DNA of 64,000 bases from Lanius collurio. Its lineage: Eukaryota > Chordata > Aves > Passeriformes > Laniidae. This document shows, in pieces, positions 9,281-20,939 of the stretch. A program made the position numbers and the translations under genes. The first letter of the stretch is position 1, and the number at the start of each line of letters is the position of its first letter. The notes beneath the pieces were generated by a model. That model did not search any database, was not told the DNA's origin, and saw only the letters and a list, made by a program, of their open reading frames with translations. The stretch lies in the NCBI GenBank assembly GCA_020086605.1, contig JACBWW010000016.1, positions 16,343,512 through 16,407,511 of the forward strand, read 5' to 3'.

Positions 9281-9718
9281 TTTTCCCATTCCTCTGGGGA
9301 CATTGCCTTGCACTGTGTTTGTGTGTCTGTGTGTTTTCGTGTCCATCACTTAATCAAAGTCAGAATGCGGGTCCCTGAACAAGAGAGCCCTCTGTGCGGC
9401 ACCCAGGTTTTTAAAGCTCTGGGTCAGATGCTGAAAGCCGGCACAGCTGAAGTCTCCTTCAGGAGAGGTGGAACATGGGGACCCCACTGAGATTTCTCTG
9501 AGGCTCGGCTGTGCCAAGGCTGGTGGCACAGAAAGCGAGGAGCACAGTGGGGCTCAGAAGCCAGAGCAGAAACGAGGGGATATGAGCAGGGGTGTCTTTC
9601 TTGTTGCTATGCACACCACGGAGTGAGATCCCTTCTACCTTTCTCCACCTCCACTTGTAGGGGCTTGAAGAGCCCCAAAAAGCCTCACTCTTTTTTAACA
9701 GTCCTCACAAGCAGAGGA
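9281..9718. other. Noncoding, no gene seen
   Basis: Includes a GT-rich patch near 9313-9340 and ordinary sequence. Nothing recognisable. Confidence 0.55.
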
Positions 9719-9793
9719 CAGTGAAAAGGATGTACATCCAGCAAGAAGGATGGATGTGAAAAGGATGTACAGTGAAAAAGAATGTACATCCAG
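9719..9793 (+). repeat. Three-copy imperfect tandem repeat
   Basis: The word GTGAAAAGGATGTAC occurs at 9721-9735 and 9756-9770, with a variant GTGAAAAAGAATGTAC at 9772-9787. The first and third copies are both preceded by ACA and continue into ATCCAG. GGATGTACATCC at 9728-9739 is a perfect 12-bp palindrome. This is a small decaying minisatellite or segmental duplication. Confidence 0.8.
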
Positions 9794-12700
9794 GGAAGGG
9801 CAGCCCTGTGTCCACAGCCTGCTCTGCCATCCTCTTAGCCCTCGGCTCACTGTGCTTCCTTTAATGTTTACTCTGGTATGCAGGGAGCAGAGGTCCGCAA
9901 TGTCTCACCCAGCCTCAGACCCTTTGAACATCCTTCCCTGAACTTAGCCACAGTTTCCACAGCCCTAGGCAGCTCCTTGATCATCTCTCAGGATCTCTTG
10001 CTGCTGCAGTCCAGGTCCCCTCTTCCCTCCAGCCCTGTGGTACTTGGGGACAATGTCTTTTCTCCAACATGGCCATGTCAGCACCAGCCAAAGTAAAATG
10101 CTGGTCCAAGCTCTGATCCCTTTGCAGGCTTAGACCACACTGCATGTTTTTTGTTGCCAGTCATAGTGCAAGCTGAAGTCCAGGTTGATGTCCCCAAACA
10201 TCACCCAGGTCTTCTCTTTTGTTGCAACTTCCCCGCACATTTTCTTGCTCAACACATCTCAGTCAGCTTGTTTTCCCTTGGAGTAGCAAAGGAATTGTGT
10301 GTTCTAATGAAAGGCTCTGTACTAGGGGATTGCACACTTAGCCAGAGAGTGGCCACAGGACCAGAGCTGTGACTGCAACCAGAAGGTTGGAAGTGGAGCA
10401 CCACAAGCATTTATGTGTGTCTGTGCAATTTTTTATTCACTGCTTGGGATGGGGACTCAAACTTGTACAAGACCCTGCAGATGCCTTCAAGAAGTGAGTG
10501 CACCACACATGGTTGTGCCAGCTCAGTGACAAAGTGCATCACTGCAATTTGGATCACAAAGCTATTCTAGTTGTTTCTAGAGGGCATTGAGTGATAAATT
10601 CCTCTGTCTTTAAGCTGGATTTAGCACAAAGGACTGCTGGTTTTATGAACAAAAGATGTTCATTTGGGATATGGGTCTGCACGTTGGTTTGTCTGTTGTA
10701 AAAGTCCCGATTCTTTCATTCTCCTGTCTTTGGGACCTTTAAATGTGTGTAGTAAATCATCTCAAGGCTTGCCATGTCCATCGCCCAGTAGAATTTGGAC
10801 AATATTCTACAAAGACTGACCCCAAGGGGGCAGCCTGGATGCACAGCAGGTACATTTATCCCGTGGGAATGGCCAAAGGGTGCTTGTACAGATATCTTGC
10901 CCCCACTTTGACCAAAATGAAACCAGTAGTTTTGCAGTAGTACAGTTTAAAAAAGTCAAGGAGCTTAAAGTGGGATCTCTCAGTGAAAATGCCTGAGGGC
11001 TGTTGTTACACCTCCGTGTTAAGGGATCAATAGTCATTTGGACCAGATTGAGCAGAGAAAAAAACTAATCTCAGCAAGCACCATTCCCTGTGTAGCTGGG
11101 TTGGAAGTGCTATGCCACGGTCTTGGAGAGTATCCTGAGCTCACTGGGCACTTGGTGAATTTGCAAACCTCAGGTGGCCCACTCTGGTGTGATGTTTTGG
11201 GAATAAATAAATACATCTATCCTCTAAGCTGTGAGCCATTGTCTTTTCTTCATTGTAGTTGAGTGACAGTCCTGACAGCTCTGTGCTGATCCACCAAGCC
11301 CACACGATCACCCACTGCTGTGATCTGCCTGGAGAAGGTCTTATCTTGGCCCAACTCCTGCAGCCATCTCAGCTCTCCCCATCTCCCAGAGAGGACAGAG
11401 AATTTGCTTAACTGCAGTTGAGACATGGCAGTGCAAAGTCCCAGCACCTGTACTGCTGGCTGGTTGTGGGGAAGAGGAGTCCTTTTAACGCTAAAGGTTG
11501 AGCATAGCTGTAACTTTTCCCAGTGCTTGCTTTGCTTTAGTCTGGGGTACCTCTGCCCACCCCACTGTCGAGCTGGTGTGCGAGAATGAGTGTGCCTGTG
11601 CGCATGCACCTGACTGAGCTCAAACAAGTGTGCAAAACTCGTTTGCCTTCCCAGCTCAAAGGCTGCAGAGCTGCTGGGGACCTTGGGGGCAGGGGGAAGG
11701 CAACATCTGTTCAAAACAAAACAGTGCCTCCTGCTAAATGGCCTAGAAAGCTCCTGCGAGTGGGGTGCTGCGTGGAGACTCCAATGCTGGGAATGTTTTG
11801 TCTGGAGGAGCTGGGATCGGAGGTGGGTGTCCATGGGGGTTCCCACATCCTGAGAATGAGCCACATCTGGGGAAGTCGTTTGGCTGGTGCTGATGATTCC
11901 CCAAGTGCTCTTGGCTTTAATGACTCGTGATGCCGCAAGAAGTGGTCCTGTAATGGCCATTCCATGCTTGGCCAAGGGGCATGTGCGCTGCCCCCACACT
12001 GGTGTGTTTTCTCATTCCTGCAGGGGACCAGCACCTTCCGTTCTCCAACTGCCCCAGGCAGGGCCACCTGGAGACCCCAGTGCCTTCGGGAAGGGTCTGG
12101 TGGATTTGCAGGTTTCAGTAAGGTGTGCTGCTGGTGGCCATCCAGGTGTTTGTTCTGGCTCTGCTGTACCCATCACCAGTGCTGGACTGGTGTTAATTCT
12201 CCTTGCATGCAGAGGGTTCAGAGGTGCTGGCTAAGCCAGGAGGTGGATGCAGACCCAGGAGTGTAAGTCTGAGCATGGATCTGCTGCTTGTACTGGGAGG
12301 GAGGAGGGCAGCACCCTGACCTGGAGCAACAATCTTGGCTGTTCCACTGCCTGGGAGCTGGATGCTATCTATGTGTCATTGCCTATAGCAGGGCTGGCCA
12401 AGCCCCAAGACACCAGCACCATGCTTGCCTGCTGGAATTTGTATGGGATCAAGCCACCCCCAAGCATGGCCCTGTGCTCACACAGACCTCCTTACTGTGC
12501 AGCTGAGAGGCAGTGATGGCATTTGTCCCCCTTGTCCCTGCCAGACTTCCACGGATTTCCATTCAGAAAAGTCCCTCTTTTGGACCTTGCACCCTTCACA
12601 TAGCCTATAGAAATTCAGGTGATCCTGTCAGCAGCTGGCCAGGCCTGCCCCTGTGGTCATTTTCAGCTCTTCTCAGGAGAATTGCTGTGAGACTTGTCCT

Positions 12701-13729
12701 TCTGGGAAGCAAATTAGAGATCTGTTTAATCCAGCGCCTTGCCTGCAATGGGGAGCAGAGCTCAGTACACCAGCAAGAGTCTAAGTGCTGTGCTGTTGGG
12801 GTCATTCCTCTCCAGCCCCTGTGCCACTCACTAATAGACTTCAGCTGAAATCCTCTGGCTGCATGAGATCCCTCTACTGGAAGTTGCCTATTTGTGGCTT
12901 GTTGTCCAGTAGCCATGGTGCTCCTGTGGCTTTTTCTACTGTCCAAGTGCCAACGTTATTCCTCCATGAGGGGTTTTGGTGGGCCTCAGTGTAGTTTCTG
13001 GTGGTATGCGCACATAAGGGACTGGGACTCTGCCTTCCTCTGGTGAGCCTTGGCACAGAAGCTGAAGCCCAAGAGGAGCCAAGGATAAAAGAGCTGGCAC
13101 TACACAAAGTGTGATCCCAGCTCTCCTACCGCCTCTGAGGATGCTGCTGACCTTGCCAGGTGTGTGGGGCTGCAGTGGGCTGACCTTGTCACTCTGCTCC
13201 AGTCTCTCTTAACCCCAGAGAGCAGACTGTCATGGGTGAGTACCCACAAGTCAGTTTGTGTGCAGACACAATGCTCTTCAGGCTCAGGCTCAGCTGCAGT
13301 GAAGGATAGAAGGGCAGGGTCATTGCCTGGTGCCTCTGTGGTGCTTCCATGGACTTTCTCCTTGGTTGCGCTGGTTTGAGAGTCTGCTGTAGTCTGTTCC
13401 CACCTTTGCTGTCTTGACAGTGTCCAGACCTGTTTCTGGAACAGTCCACCTGCACTGTTGACTGTCTCCTTCTTCCATGCCTCCTTCCTCTGGTGTGGGT
13501 CACCTTCCTTTGGTGGGTTCTCCTGCTTCCCACGCACACCCTGGCAGGAGGTTTGTTTTCATGCCAAACCAAATGCAAAGTCAGGACAGAACTATCAGTG
13601 AGCTTCACGTGTGCATTTAGGCCACTTGCAGGGGCCAGACCTTGCTCAGCCCCAAGCTGGAGCATCCGGTATCCCATCCTGACAGGAGCCTGTCCACCAT
13701 GCCAGTGGGGAGCAGGGAATTCCCTCCCC
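9794..13729. other. Long noncoding stretch, no gene seen
   Basis: Nearly 4 kb of G+C-balanced sequence. The longest frame (minus strand, 11250-11999, about 249 codons) is rich in Ser, Gln, His, Arg and Leu and shows no domain, signal peptide or membrane segment. Plus-strand frames overlap it extensively, as expected for noncoding DNA low in TA-containing stops. An AT-leaning patch at 10560-10700 is too weak to call. Confidence 0.55.
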
Positions 13730-13870
13730 CTGGCTGCCTTGCGCAGCAAGCGCTCATAAAGCCGCAGGTGTGGGATGTTTGTTATTTAGTCTACAGCCTG
13801 GTATGTGACAGTTTCTTTTCTACTCAGAGTGGTTTCAGATAATTAGTACATTATGATTCCACCACCTTGA
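13730..13870. promoter_or_regulatory. Weak candidate CNE
   Basis: Starts with CpG-retaining TTGCGCAGCAAGCGCTC and AAGCCGCAGG, then GTTATTTAGTC and GATAATTAGTACATTATG at 13838-13855 with two ATTA/TAAT cores. Short but distinct from its flanks. Confidence 0.35.
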
Positions 13871-14094
13871 GTGGGGGAGAGAGGAGGGGGCAGCCCACCC
13901 TCAGACTACTTGTAATTTCACATCCTGTGTTTTATGGACCCGAACTGTTCTGGGCGGGGAGTTGGATGGGGGGGGGGATCAGAGAGCAAACAGCAAATCC
14001 TTCCCCCACCGTCACCATCCCTGGGGTTGTTAGGGTGGCCAAATGTTATTTTGCAGACTTGTAACCAGCTTAATTCAGAGATGCTTGTTTGGAC
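13871..14094. other. Noncoding, no gene seen
   Basis: Contains a G10 run near 13969-13978 and ordinary sequence. No gene. Confidence 0.55.
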
Positions 14095-14118
14095 TTTTTT
14101 CCTTTTTTTTTTTTTTCG
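14095..14118 (+). repeat. Poly(T)-rich tract
   Basis: Six T, two C, then 14 T at 14103-14116. No retroposon body is recognisable beside it. Confidence 0.85.
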
Positions 14119-14570
14119 TTTTAAGGCTTGAATGCCTTAAAAAAGGAAGAATGAAAAACAAGATGCTCTTTCTCCCAGCCTGTCCATGCTCCCCTCTCCC
14201 TTTTTATTACACGCTTATCGCTTCTTTCCCTCCTGCTTTTGAAATTGATTTCCTTTCCTTTCTCCCCTATTCAGGGCCTAAACGCTGAATGTTCGATATT
14301 TCATTTGAGGCCGCTAATCGCATTACCACCCTTGACGTTTTACAGATATCATATTATGGGCGCAAATTTGGCAAATTATTAGCGTTGTAATGTATAGCTT
14401 GTCAAAGGTATTTAAGACACTAAGAGCCCTGGGCTTATCAGGGTTCGCAGAGAGCTCTCGTTGAGCTTTTGAAATGCAGAGAGCCGGTTATAAAACACAC
14501 TGTGACTCTCTTTTCAGCTTGTAAAAAAAGAGAGTGTGAGAGAGAGAAAGGAGGGGGGAAAAATATCATC
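14119..14570. promoter_or_regulatory. Strong candidate CNE
   Basis: Begins with a perfect inverted repeat, TTTTAAGGC (14119-14127) and GCCTTAAAA (14134-14142), around TTGAAT. The segment 14281-14490 is AT-rich yet holds about ten CpGs (AACGCTG, TTCGATATT, CCGCTAATCG, GACGTTTTAC, GGCGCAAATTT, TAGCGTTG, TTCGCAG, CTCGTTG, GCCGGTTA). GCAAATT is directly repeated at 14362-14368 and 14371-14377. ATTATGGG, CTAATCGCATTA and TGTCAAAGG resemble HOX, homeodomain and TCF/nuclear-receptor sites. This is one of the best enhancer candidates in the window. Confidence 0.55.
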
Positions 14571-15029
14571 CATCTATCAGGGTCTTCTAGGGCTGATAAC
14601 AAGCAAAATTCTTCTCTGTGGGTTTCACTGGAAATGTGAGAAGCTTTTAAAACATTTCACAAGCTGTCTGGGAAAGAGGAAAAAATCTTTATTGAAAGGA
14701 TGTAGCAATCTTTTTACTGAGGTCTATTTATCTCCTGGGAACAAGCTGTAAGTAGGAGTTCCCCTCCCCATGACTGGAGGGGCTTGGGGAGGGAGATCGG
14801 GGTCCTTCAGTGCTTCTGCAGTGACTCTTTCTGGCCCAGCATGGGATGCTGGCATTCGAAAGGGGTCCCAGCAGCCCTCCTTCACCCTGATGGGCCGGGA
14901 TGCTCCTTCCACAACCCATTTGCCAGCTGCAGGAGAGAGGATGGGGGAAACCTTTTCCTTGGTGCCCCAGAGCAGCTCCTGGGTAGGCAGAGCTGGACAG
15001 AGACAGTGTTGGCATTTGCTCAGGGACCC
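14571..15029. other. Noncoding, no gene seen
   Basis: An AT-leaning left part (14571-14740) may be the decaying edge of the neighbouring element. The rest is ordinary. No gene is recognised on either strand. Confidence 0.5.
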
Positions 15030-15420
15030 TCTCCCAAGGGGAGGTGTTTCCTCTACGATCAGTTTATTAAAATGGTTTTAAGTCCTTTTAAAGCCCTGTG
15101 GGGGATTTTTACCTTTCCTTGGTGTCGAGATGGGAGTGTGTGTGTTCCCCCCTCTCTTTTCAGACCAAGGGAGGAGGGGGCATGGCAGTGCTGGGTCACA
15201 TTTTGCTCCCAATATTGTGATGCTAACAAGCCGTGGAGTTCTCCAAGGCAAAGCAGGGTGACAGGGTTGGCGTGATTCACTCCCTGCTGGCAGCAGAATG
15301 GATATCATGTGTCTTATTACAGAGTTAGACAGACAGAGCCCCACCACTGAGAGCTGTCAGTCCTGCCTCCGCTTGACAAAAACAAGCCATAAATAAGCAA
15401 ATGCTTCACAGCAAGGGGGC
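15030..15420. promoter_or_regulatory. Candidate conserved noncoding element
   Basis: Three small AT-rich cores, CGATCAGTTTATTAAAATGG (15057-15076), CCCAATATTGTGATGCTAAC (15208-15227) and a right core with GCCATAAA at 15386-15393. This last is an exact CDX/posterior-HOX type word inside AGCCATAAATAAGC. CpGs are kept at AAGCCGTGG, TTGGCGTG and CCGCTTG. The intervening bases are less distinctive. Confidence 0.4.
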
Positions 15421-15421
15421 T

Positions 15422-15461
15422 TGTGTGTATGCGTGTATGTGTATGTGTGTGTGTGTGTGTG
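15422..15461 (+). repeat. Imperfect (GT)n microsatellite
   Basis: GT dinucleotides interrupted by GTAT and GCGT units, ending in a pure GT run and then a short GAAAGAGAG purine stretch. Confidence 0.9.
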
Positions 15462-16939
15462 AAAGAGAGGGAGAATGGCTCTGTGCAAAATACCCATGGG
15501 GGGCTGCATTTGTAACCCCTGTTTGTAAGAAGGAAAATGGGTGAGATTTATGCCACTGGGTCTCCACAGAAGAGAACGTCTGTCTTCCTATTGTCTTGTG
15601 TAAGTGTTTGGAAATATAATCTTGTGTACACCAGCCAGTGCACATCTGGGTCAGAGCAACCCAGCATGGGGGGTGTGCAAGCATGGTCAGAACAGTTTGT
15701 TTGGGAGGCAGTGTCAGCAGGAGGGGTAGCCGAGGAGCTCTTCTTGCAGAGGTATTTCACTGGGAGGACACAGTGGGGTGCTGAGGTTAGTAGAAGCTTT
15801 AAAAGTACCTGTTGCACACTCATGTGGGCCTGTCTTCAATGCTCGTGTGCTGGGAAGATGCAAAGCAGTAGGTTCAGGGAGCACAGAGCATCTCTGAAAA
15901 GAGCTGACCATGGGGGCTGGCTGTGAAGTGGGTGAAGTGTCCCTCATGCTCAGCAAGCTCTGCCAGCGTCTGTTAAGGTAGGAGGACAGGCAGCTCTCAA
16001 GGGCAGGGAGCCTGTCTTGTCTGGGGCAGGAAGGGTCCATGATCTTGTCAGAGATTTTCTAAGAGAGTGTAAGTGAAGGACCCTGAGTCCATGCTCCTGC
16101 ATGTGCCCTGTGATGGCTGCAGCCATGTCACTCCCAGAATGAAACAGAGATTAGCACTTGGTGCCCTATCTCTTCTGGTGAGTGCAGCAGGTTTTCCTGG
16201 CAGCCCCGTGCAGCCCCCTTCCGCTGCGGGTGCTCTGCCATTCACATCCTCCCAGCAGCTTTCAGCCCCTTCTCATTTTGTGGTGCCCCGGGGATTTCCA
16301 GCGAAGGTGTAGAGCCCACATGCAGAGCACTGTTTGATCCTCAGTTCGCTTTTCTTGTTCAGCATTCCTGGGAAGCTGAGAAGTAGTCCATGGACCCCCG
16401 GGGGGTGCAGACCAGGGGCTGCAAATCACTGCGCTCCGCTTAAATCTGTCAGATTTTGTAACTGCCCCTGTGACTGTGGGAGGTCAGGGGATGCTCTCCT
16501 CTGACCAACCAGATAAAGCAGTGAACCACAAGATTTCCATGACTTTCAGTGTCACACAGAGCTGGTCAGCAGCCCTGTGCCACGAAGCAGTTTTGGGGCA
16601 GTGGTACAGGGTGGAAGGGCAGAAACATCAGCCACAGGGCAGGCATCGGTGCACAGTCTGGAGAGGTGCTGGGAGCTGTGGTTTGTTCTTGCAGACTGCT
16701 GGTGTAGTGATGGAAAAGAGAAGATGCAGCAGGATTTGAGCAGGGATTCTGGGTTGGATTTGGCTCCTCTGAGGAATTTGCCTCATTGCTGGCAAATGTG
16801 CCAGGCAAGCCCTTTCAAATAGAGTTACATTTCTCTGGTCTTGGTCCTTCTACCTTAGAAGAAAACAGTAGAAAAAAGATATTGCCCTGTCTTCGGTTGG
16901 TTTCTACTGAGTTGAATTCTGTCCTTAGGGCTCTGATCC
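15462..16939. other. Noncoding, no gene seen
   Basis: Ordinary CpG-poor sequence. A perfect 14-bp palindrome ATGGCTGCAGCCAT lies at 16113-16126 with GTGA and TCAC just outside it. No exon or repeat family is recognised. Confidence 0.55.
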
Positions 16940-17520
16940 CATTTCCCTAATAGACAGAAGTTTGTTTGATTTGAACGTGGAGCCTTGGGCTCCCTTCTCG
17001 TCTCAGCCTCCTAAGGATGCAGCATTCCCCCTCTCTCTCATATGAAATGGCGCATCGGTAAGTGCTACTTAAGAAAACACATGTTTTCCCCCTTGAAAGC
17101 AGCCCCCCCACTCCCCCCTCACACCAACACCTTTCTTTATTCGACCCAAACCTCACCAAGGGGAATTTGCAACAACTGCGGTGATAAATCCGCCCGCAGA
17201 TAATTGGCAAGAAAACAACACTTGTGCAGTATATAACGTTTTATGGTTGTTTCATGTACTTTATTATAATACTAATGAGCAGTTATATATCAGGAGCTAA
17301 CTGCACGCCGGATTAGCTTGTTAGCATGATATGAAACGGCAGAGCAAATAGTCCAGTCCCCCTCACCCGCACGCCCTCCCCCTACCCCTCGTTCCCATTT
17401 GCACTGAGTAATTAGTATGCAAATTAGACCCCGGGACCACACAAGTTCTAGTATATTACAAGGGCTTTATTATGCTCTTGTGAGTAGATGATGGAAGCGG
17501 CCCATGACAGTGTTTATCTC
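16940..17520. promoter_or_regulatory. Strong candidate CNE with homeodomain-octamer composite
   Basis: A long AT-rich, CpG-retaining block. At 17408-17427 GTAATTAG is followed immediately by TATGCAAATTAG, so a homeodomain site, a perfect octamer ATGCAAAT (17417-17424) and another ATTAG lie within 20 bp. GGATTAG at 17310-17316 is a K50 homeodomain (OTX/PITX-like) core. TTTATGG at 17239-17245 is HOX/CDX-like. Other CpG words are GGCGCATCGGTA, CTGCGGTG, ATCCGCCCGCAG, ATAACGTTTTATGG and GCACGCCGGATTAG. The most likely role is a developmental enhancer read by POU and homeodomain factors. Confidence 0.55.
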
Positions 17521-17547
17521 ACTACCTCTCTCTCTTTCTCTCTCTCA
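17521..17547 (+). repeat. (CT)n microsatellite
   Basis: Short CT/TC-rich array adjacent to the preceding candidate element. Confidence 0.85.
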
Positions 17548-17720
17548 CATACATTGGCAGAGAGTAAACACACACTGAGCCGGGCCCCGTACCATTATGA
17601 CTCCCTGAAGATGCCACCAGCTTGCCTTTATCCCGACGACCAGAGTTAAGAGCCTCCTCTGGAAACACCATAACAATGATGTTAATAATAATAATAACAA
17701 TCCTGATGACGGTGATGCTA
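17548..17720. promoter_or_regulatory. Weak candidate element with (AAT)n core
   Basis: CpG-retaining words (GAGCCGGGCC, CCCCGTACC, TATCCCGACGACC) precede a TTAATAATAATAATAAC array at 17681-17699 and GATGACGGTGATG. This may be the right shoulder of the strong element at 16940-17520. Confidence 0.3.
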
Positions 17721-19059
17721 AGAGCAGCCTTGGCTCTGGCAGTCATGGTGATGATTGCAGGAGCAAGAAGAAGGATCAGAGTGAGCCAGAATGAGCTCTT
17801 TTTCACCTGGATCATGCTGCGGAGGAGCAAGGGTTGGCCTCAGTTTCCAGCCCTGCAGGGATATTCTGCTTTCTTGAGCACAGGATTATGGTGTGTTAAC
17901 TGCTCTTGATGTGTGATGCTCAGAGTGGAGCATCTTTATAGTCTTTGGTGATTTCCAAGCTGCTGAGCAATAGATCTCAGCTGAAGTATGCTCCTGGCCT
18001 CCTCTCCCCTTATGTTTTCTGTACACTGTTCTTGGTGTACCACTTTCCCTTTTTCCCTTTATTTCTCACTGAGGTGGTCTTCAACCATATACCTGGTGAT
18101 GGATAGACCTCCCTGAATATGTGTCCTCCATTTAAATTAGACTGAAAGGCACCAATACCATCCTCTGTCTCTACTGCCAGCATGACTCATGTCACTGAGG
18201 CACAGACTGAAGTCTGTCTCCATGGGTGCTGTGCTATGACATTGAATATGGTGCTATGGGGCTGTACTCCCACCCACAGGAGCTGAACCCACTAGCTTGG
18301 ATGCCCAGCACTCTGTTGAGCTATTGGTTAAAATTTCTGGTTGTTGAAATAGGGCTGATGCCAACCTGGTCACCTGGGTCTGAATGCATACAGTCTCATT
18401 CCCTCCCCTGCCCCAAACTGTTCTCTTCAGGTCTGAGATCTGGTGTCTCACTTACTTGGGGGTTGAAGCAATGAGTATTGAGGAGCTGGCAGGAGTGAAG
18501 GAATGGAAGGAGTCTCAGTGAAACCTCATCCCCACTTTTTGGACCCTTGTGGCATGCAGTCACCTCCACAAACGTGTTGAGCTCCATCTCAAACAAGAAA
18601 CAAGCAGGTTTTTGCCCAGAGAATTTCCCCTAAGAAACCCTGGCTGAGACACTCTTGGGCTTTGACTGAGAGAAGATTTTTGAGGAGGCATTTGTGCTCT
18701 GTGGAAGTGGAACCTCCTGCAGTCACCATAGTGCTTGTGCAGGTGCCTACGACTTCATGAAGGTGTGGTAGAGTCAGATGTTAGGCCAAGGGTGGGGGCA
18801 GAGAGACCTAGATCTGTACCAGACTCTGTGCTGGGCTGCCCATGGGGCAGGGCAAGTGTGGCAGATACCAGGTATTAAGCCATCTCGGGGGAGCTGCCTT
18901 TTTGGGGACCACTGCCAGCATTTACTTTGATTTGTTCCCATTTGCATAGTTTTTTTTCTCATCCTGGAAGCCGTTCATCCTGGATGTTTGCTGTTCTGGG
19001 GGACACAGAAAGAAAGCTAGAGGGATGGTTTGCTTTTCTGGGAGGGGTCTTCTCAGGGC
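17721..19059. other. Noncoding, no gene seen
   Basis: Ordinary sequence with short overlapping frames. A frame beginning at 17622 reads as a run of hydrophobic residues because of the AAT/TGATG repeats beneath it and is not a credible membrane protein. Confidence 0.6.
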
Positions 19060-19249
19060 TTAATGCTGAAAAACTTTGTGCAAAAGGAGAGAGAGCCTGA
19101 AATCCCAGAGCATAAAAAAATTGGCCACATTTGTCCTAAGCATAAGCGAAGGGCAGGGGAGGATCTGTAGAGGCGGCAGTTTTTGTAAAGCACTGAAGTG
19201 CCCCACACATCATGCCCTGACAGGCCCTGATGTTAGCTCCCGGAATGGA
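19060..19249. other. Left shoulder of the next candidate element
   Basis: Contains AGCATAAAAAAATTGGCC near 19109-19126 and TAAGCATAAGCGAAGG. It is possibly part of the regulatory block that follows, but composition reverts to ordinary between 19150 and 19240. Confidence 0.3.
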
Positions 19250-19760
19250 TCACAGGAGACTCATTAGAAAAAACAAATATTATCACACGCTGAAATGATT
19301 TATGGAGAAAAATGAAAAATTTTGTGTTGTTGCGTCCTCGCTCCCTGGCTCTCCTTTGCTTTCGCTCAGGGAAGTTATTTATGGCAGCGGGCCCTTAACA
19401 AGAGCAAGGCAAAGCGCCGAGCCGCTCGCTCCTGCAAACTGCCTGCATTTGATTTTTATTAGCGAGTTAAAACTTCCTTCTTTTCACCTCCCCCCTTCCC
19501 CTTGCACGCCTTTATTATCCCGGACTAACCGAAATGCATTTTAATGCCTACTACTTGTGCTTTTAATAGTGATCCTATTGCCACCCCTGCAGCAAATAAA
19601 GTGACACTGATGGGGGGAGGAAGGCCGGACAGACAGCCGGGCAGACAGGAAGGAGTTACAGCCCGCGTGCTCTCACTCCTCGGCTGCTCGGCGCCGATAC
19701 CTTCCCAGTAACCCGAGAGCTGTTTTATTGTCAGACCAGCAAATGCACACCCAACCGGTT
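19250..19760. promoter_or_regulatory. Strong candidate CNE
   Basis: TTTATGG appears at 19299-19305 and again as TTTATGGC at 19378-19385. The middle is CpG-dense (TTGCGTCCTCGC, TTCGCTC, CAGCGGGCC, AAGCGCCGAGCCGCTCGC), followed by ATTTTTATTAGCGAG, CCTTTATTATCCCGG, AACCGAAATGCATTTTAATGCC and GCAAATAAAGTG. The right end carries CGGCTGCTCGGCGCCGATACC, GTAACCCGAG and CCAACCGGTTGCCGCC. AT-rich homeodomain words alternate with conserved-looking CpGs, the classic CNE pattern. No domain-bearing frame is seen. Confidence 0.55.
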
Positions 19761-20659
19761 GCCGCCAATGTGTTCACAGCCCCAGCAGCTGCTGCTCTTG
19801 AGGCCAGGAGTGGGCAGTGCCCTGGCGTGTGGCATTGGGTCCCTGAAGAGTGTCTGGTCTTCTCCTCCCATCCATGATCAGAGGTGGTGGGTGGGAGACT
19901 CCACAGTTCCTGTGGGAATGGGCAGACCCTTTGCATCATATCTGTGACCAGAGGTCTTGGGCAGATCTGGAGTTTCCCCCAGACTTTTTGTCCCTGGGTG
20001 GGGTCTCCATACCCTAAGCTCTGCTGACCAGGGGGAGCAGCCCTACAACTTCCCAGTCAGGGCCGTTGGCTCCCAGCCTCAGACAGGATGCTCCTTCACC
20101 ATGGCCTCAGCTGGAGGGTGAAGAGGGGCTGGTGCCTTTCCTCTCTGGGACACAGCCTGGCCACTGGAGAAATTTTCCGGGCTTCAACTCCACCAAATTA
20201 CCACCCTGAACTGTGCCCAGTAGGAGAACCCTCGTAGGGGTCAAAGCCAGCCTCCAAGCTGCCATCCCTTCCACTCAGTTGCTAAGTGTCTCCAGGGCCA
20301 CAGTGACTATGCCATGCCTTGTTCCCCCCCGCCAGGAACTGTATGGGTGGCTGGACAGATCTGTTCTTCCCTGTTGAAGCATCTCCAAAGTGGCAGGATA
20401 AACTTTCCGGAGCAATGGTTATCATTTGGCCTTTCTCTCCTCTCCCTCTTTGTGTGAGTCTTTTCACATGAGCCTAGTCTGGACATCCTCCCAGTCAAGG
20501 GGTCCTCCCAGCCTTGGCCACAGCCCTTGACAGTTGCCTTCCTGGTGGTGTCCAGGGCTTTTAAGGGAGCTGGGGTCCCCGCACTGGTTAATGGCCACTG
20601 ACACCTGCAGCTCCTCAGCTGGTGTTGCTGCCTGGGGGAGGTGCAGGGAGGGGGGATCA
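19761..20659. other. Noncoding, no gene seen
   Basis: G+C-rich ordinary sequence. A small patch with ACTTTCCGGAGCAATGG near 20403-20419 is too short to call. No gene is supported. Confidence 0.55.
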
Positions 20660-20830
20660 TTGGTGGCATTATTATGAAGGGCTCAGCAGGCCTGGGGCTG
20701 TCCGTTGTCCGGGTGGCAAATAAATAAATAGAAGAAAGCAAGTCTTTCCTATGGCTCGGCAACGGGAGGTTAACAGCTGGACATGACATGACAAATTGAG
20801 CATTTTTTTTCCCGCGGGGGCTGATCCCAG
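20660..20830. promoter_or_regulatory. Weak candidate CNE
   Basis: Contains GGCATTATTATGAAGG, GGCAAATAAATAAATAG and CpG-retaining GTCCGTTGTCCGGG, GGCTCGGCAACGGG and TTTCCCGCGGGG. A GACATGACATGACA triplet-like repeat lies near 20780-20793. Confidence 0.35.
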
Positions 20831-20939
20831 CAGCATGCTGTGAGGAGGAGGGATGAGGGAGAGCAGCTGAAGGAGGGGAGGGAGAAATTGGCTGGGTGAG
20901 GGTCCCACTGCTGTGGAGTGGCTTTGTCCCAAGCCAACC
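20831..20939. other. Purine-rich spacer
   Basis: G/A-rich ordinary sequence between two candidate elements. No gene. Confidence 0.5.

Noticed and set aside
11250..11999. 249-codon minus-strand open frame
   Set aside because: No recognisable domain, leader or membrane segment; composition is typical of G+C-balanced noncoding DNA, and plus frames overlap it.
17622..17909. Apparent membrane-spanning peptide (Met/Ile/Leu-rich)
   Set aside because: The hydrophobic run is the translation of an AAT/ATG-rich simple repeat.
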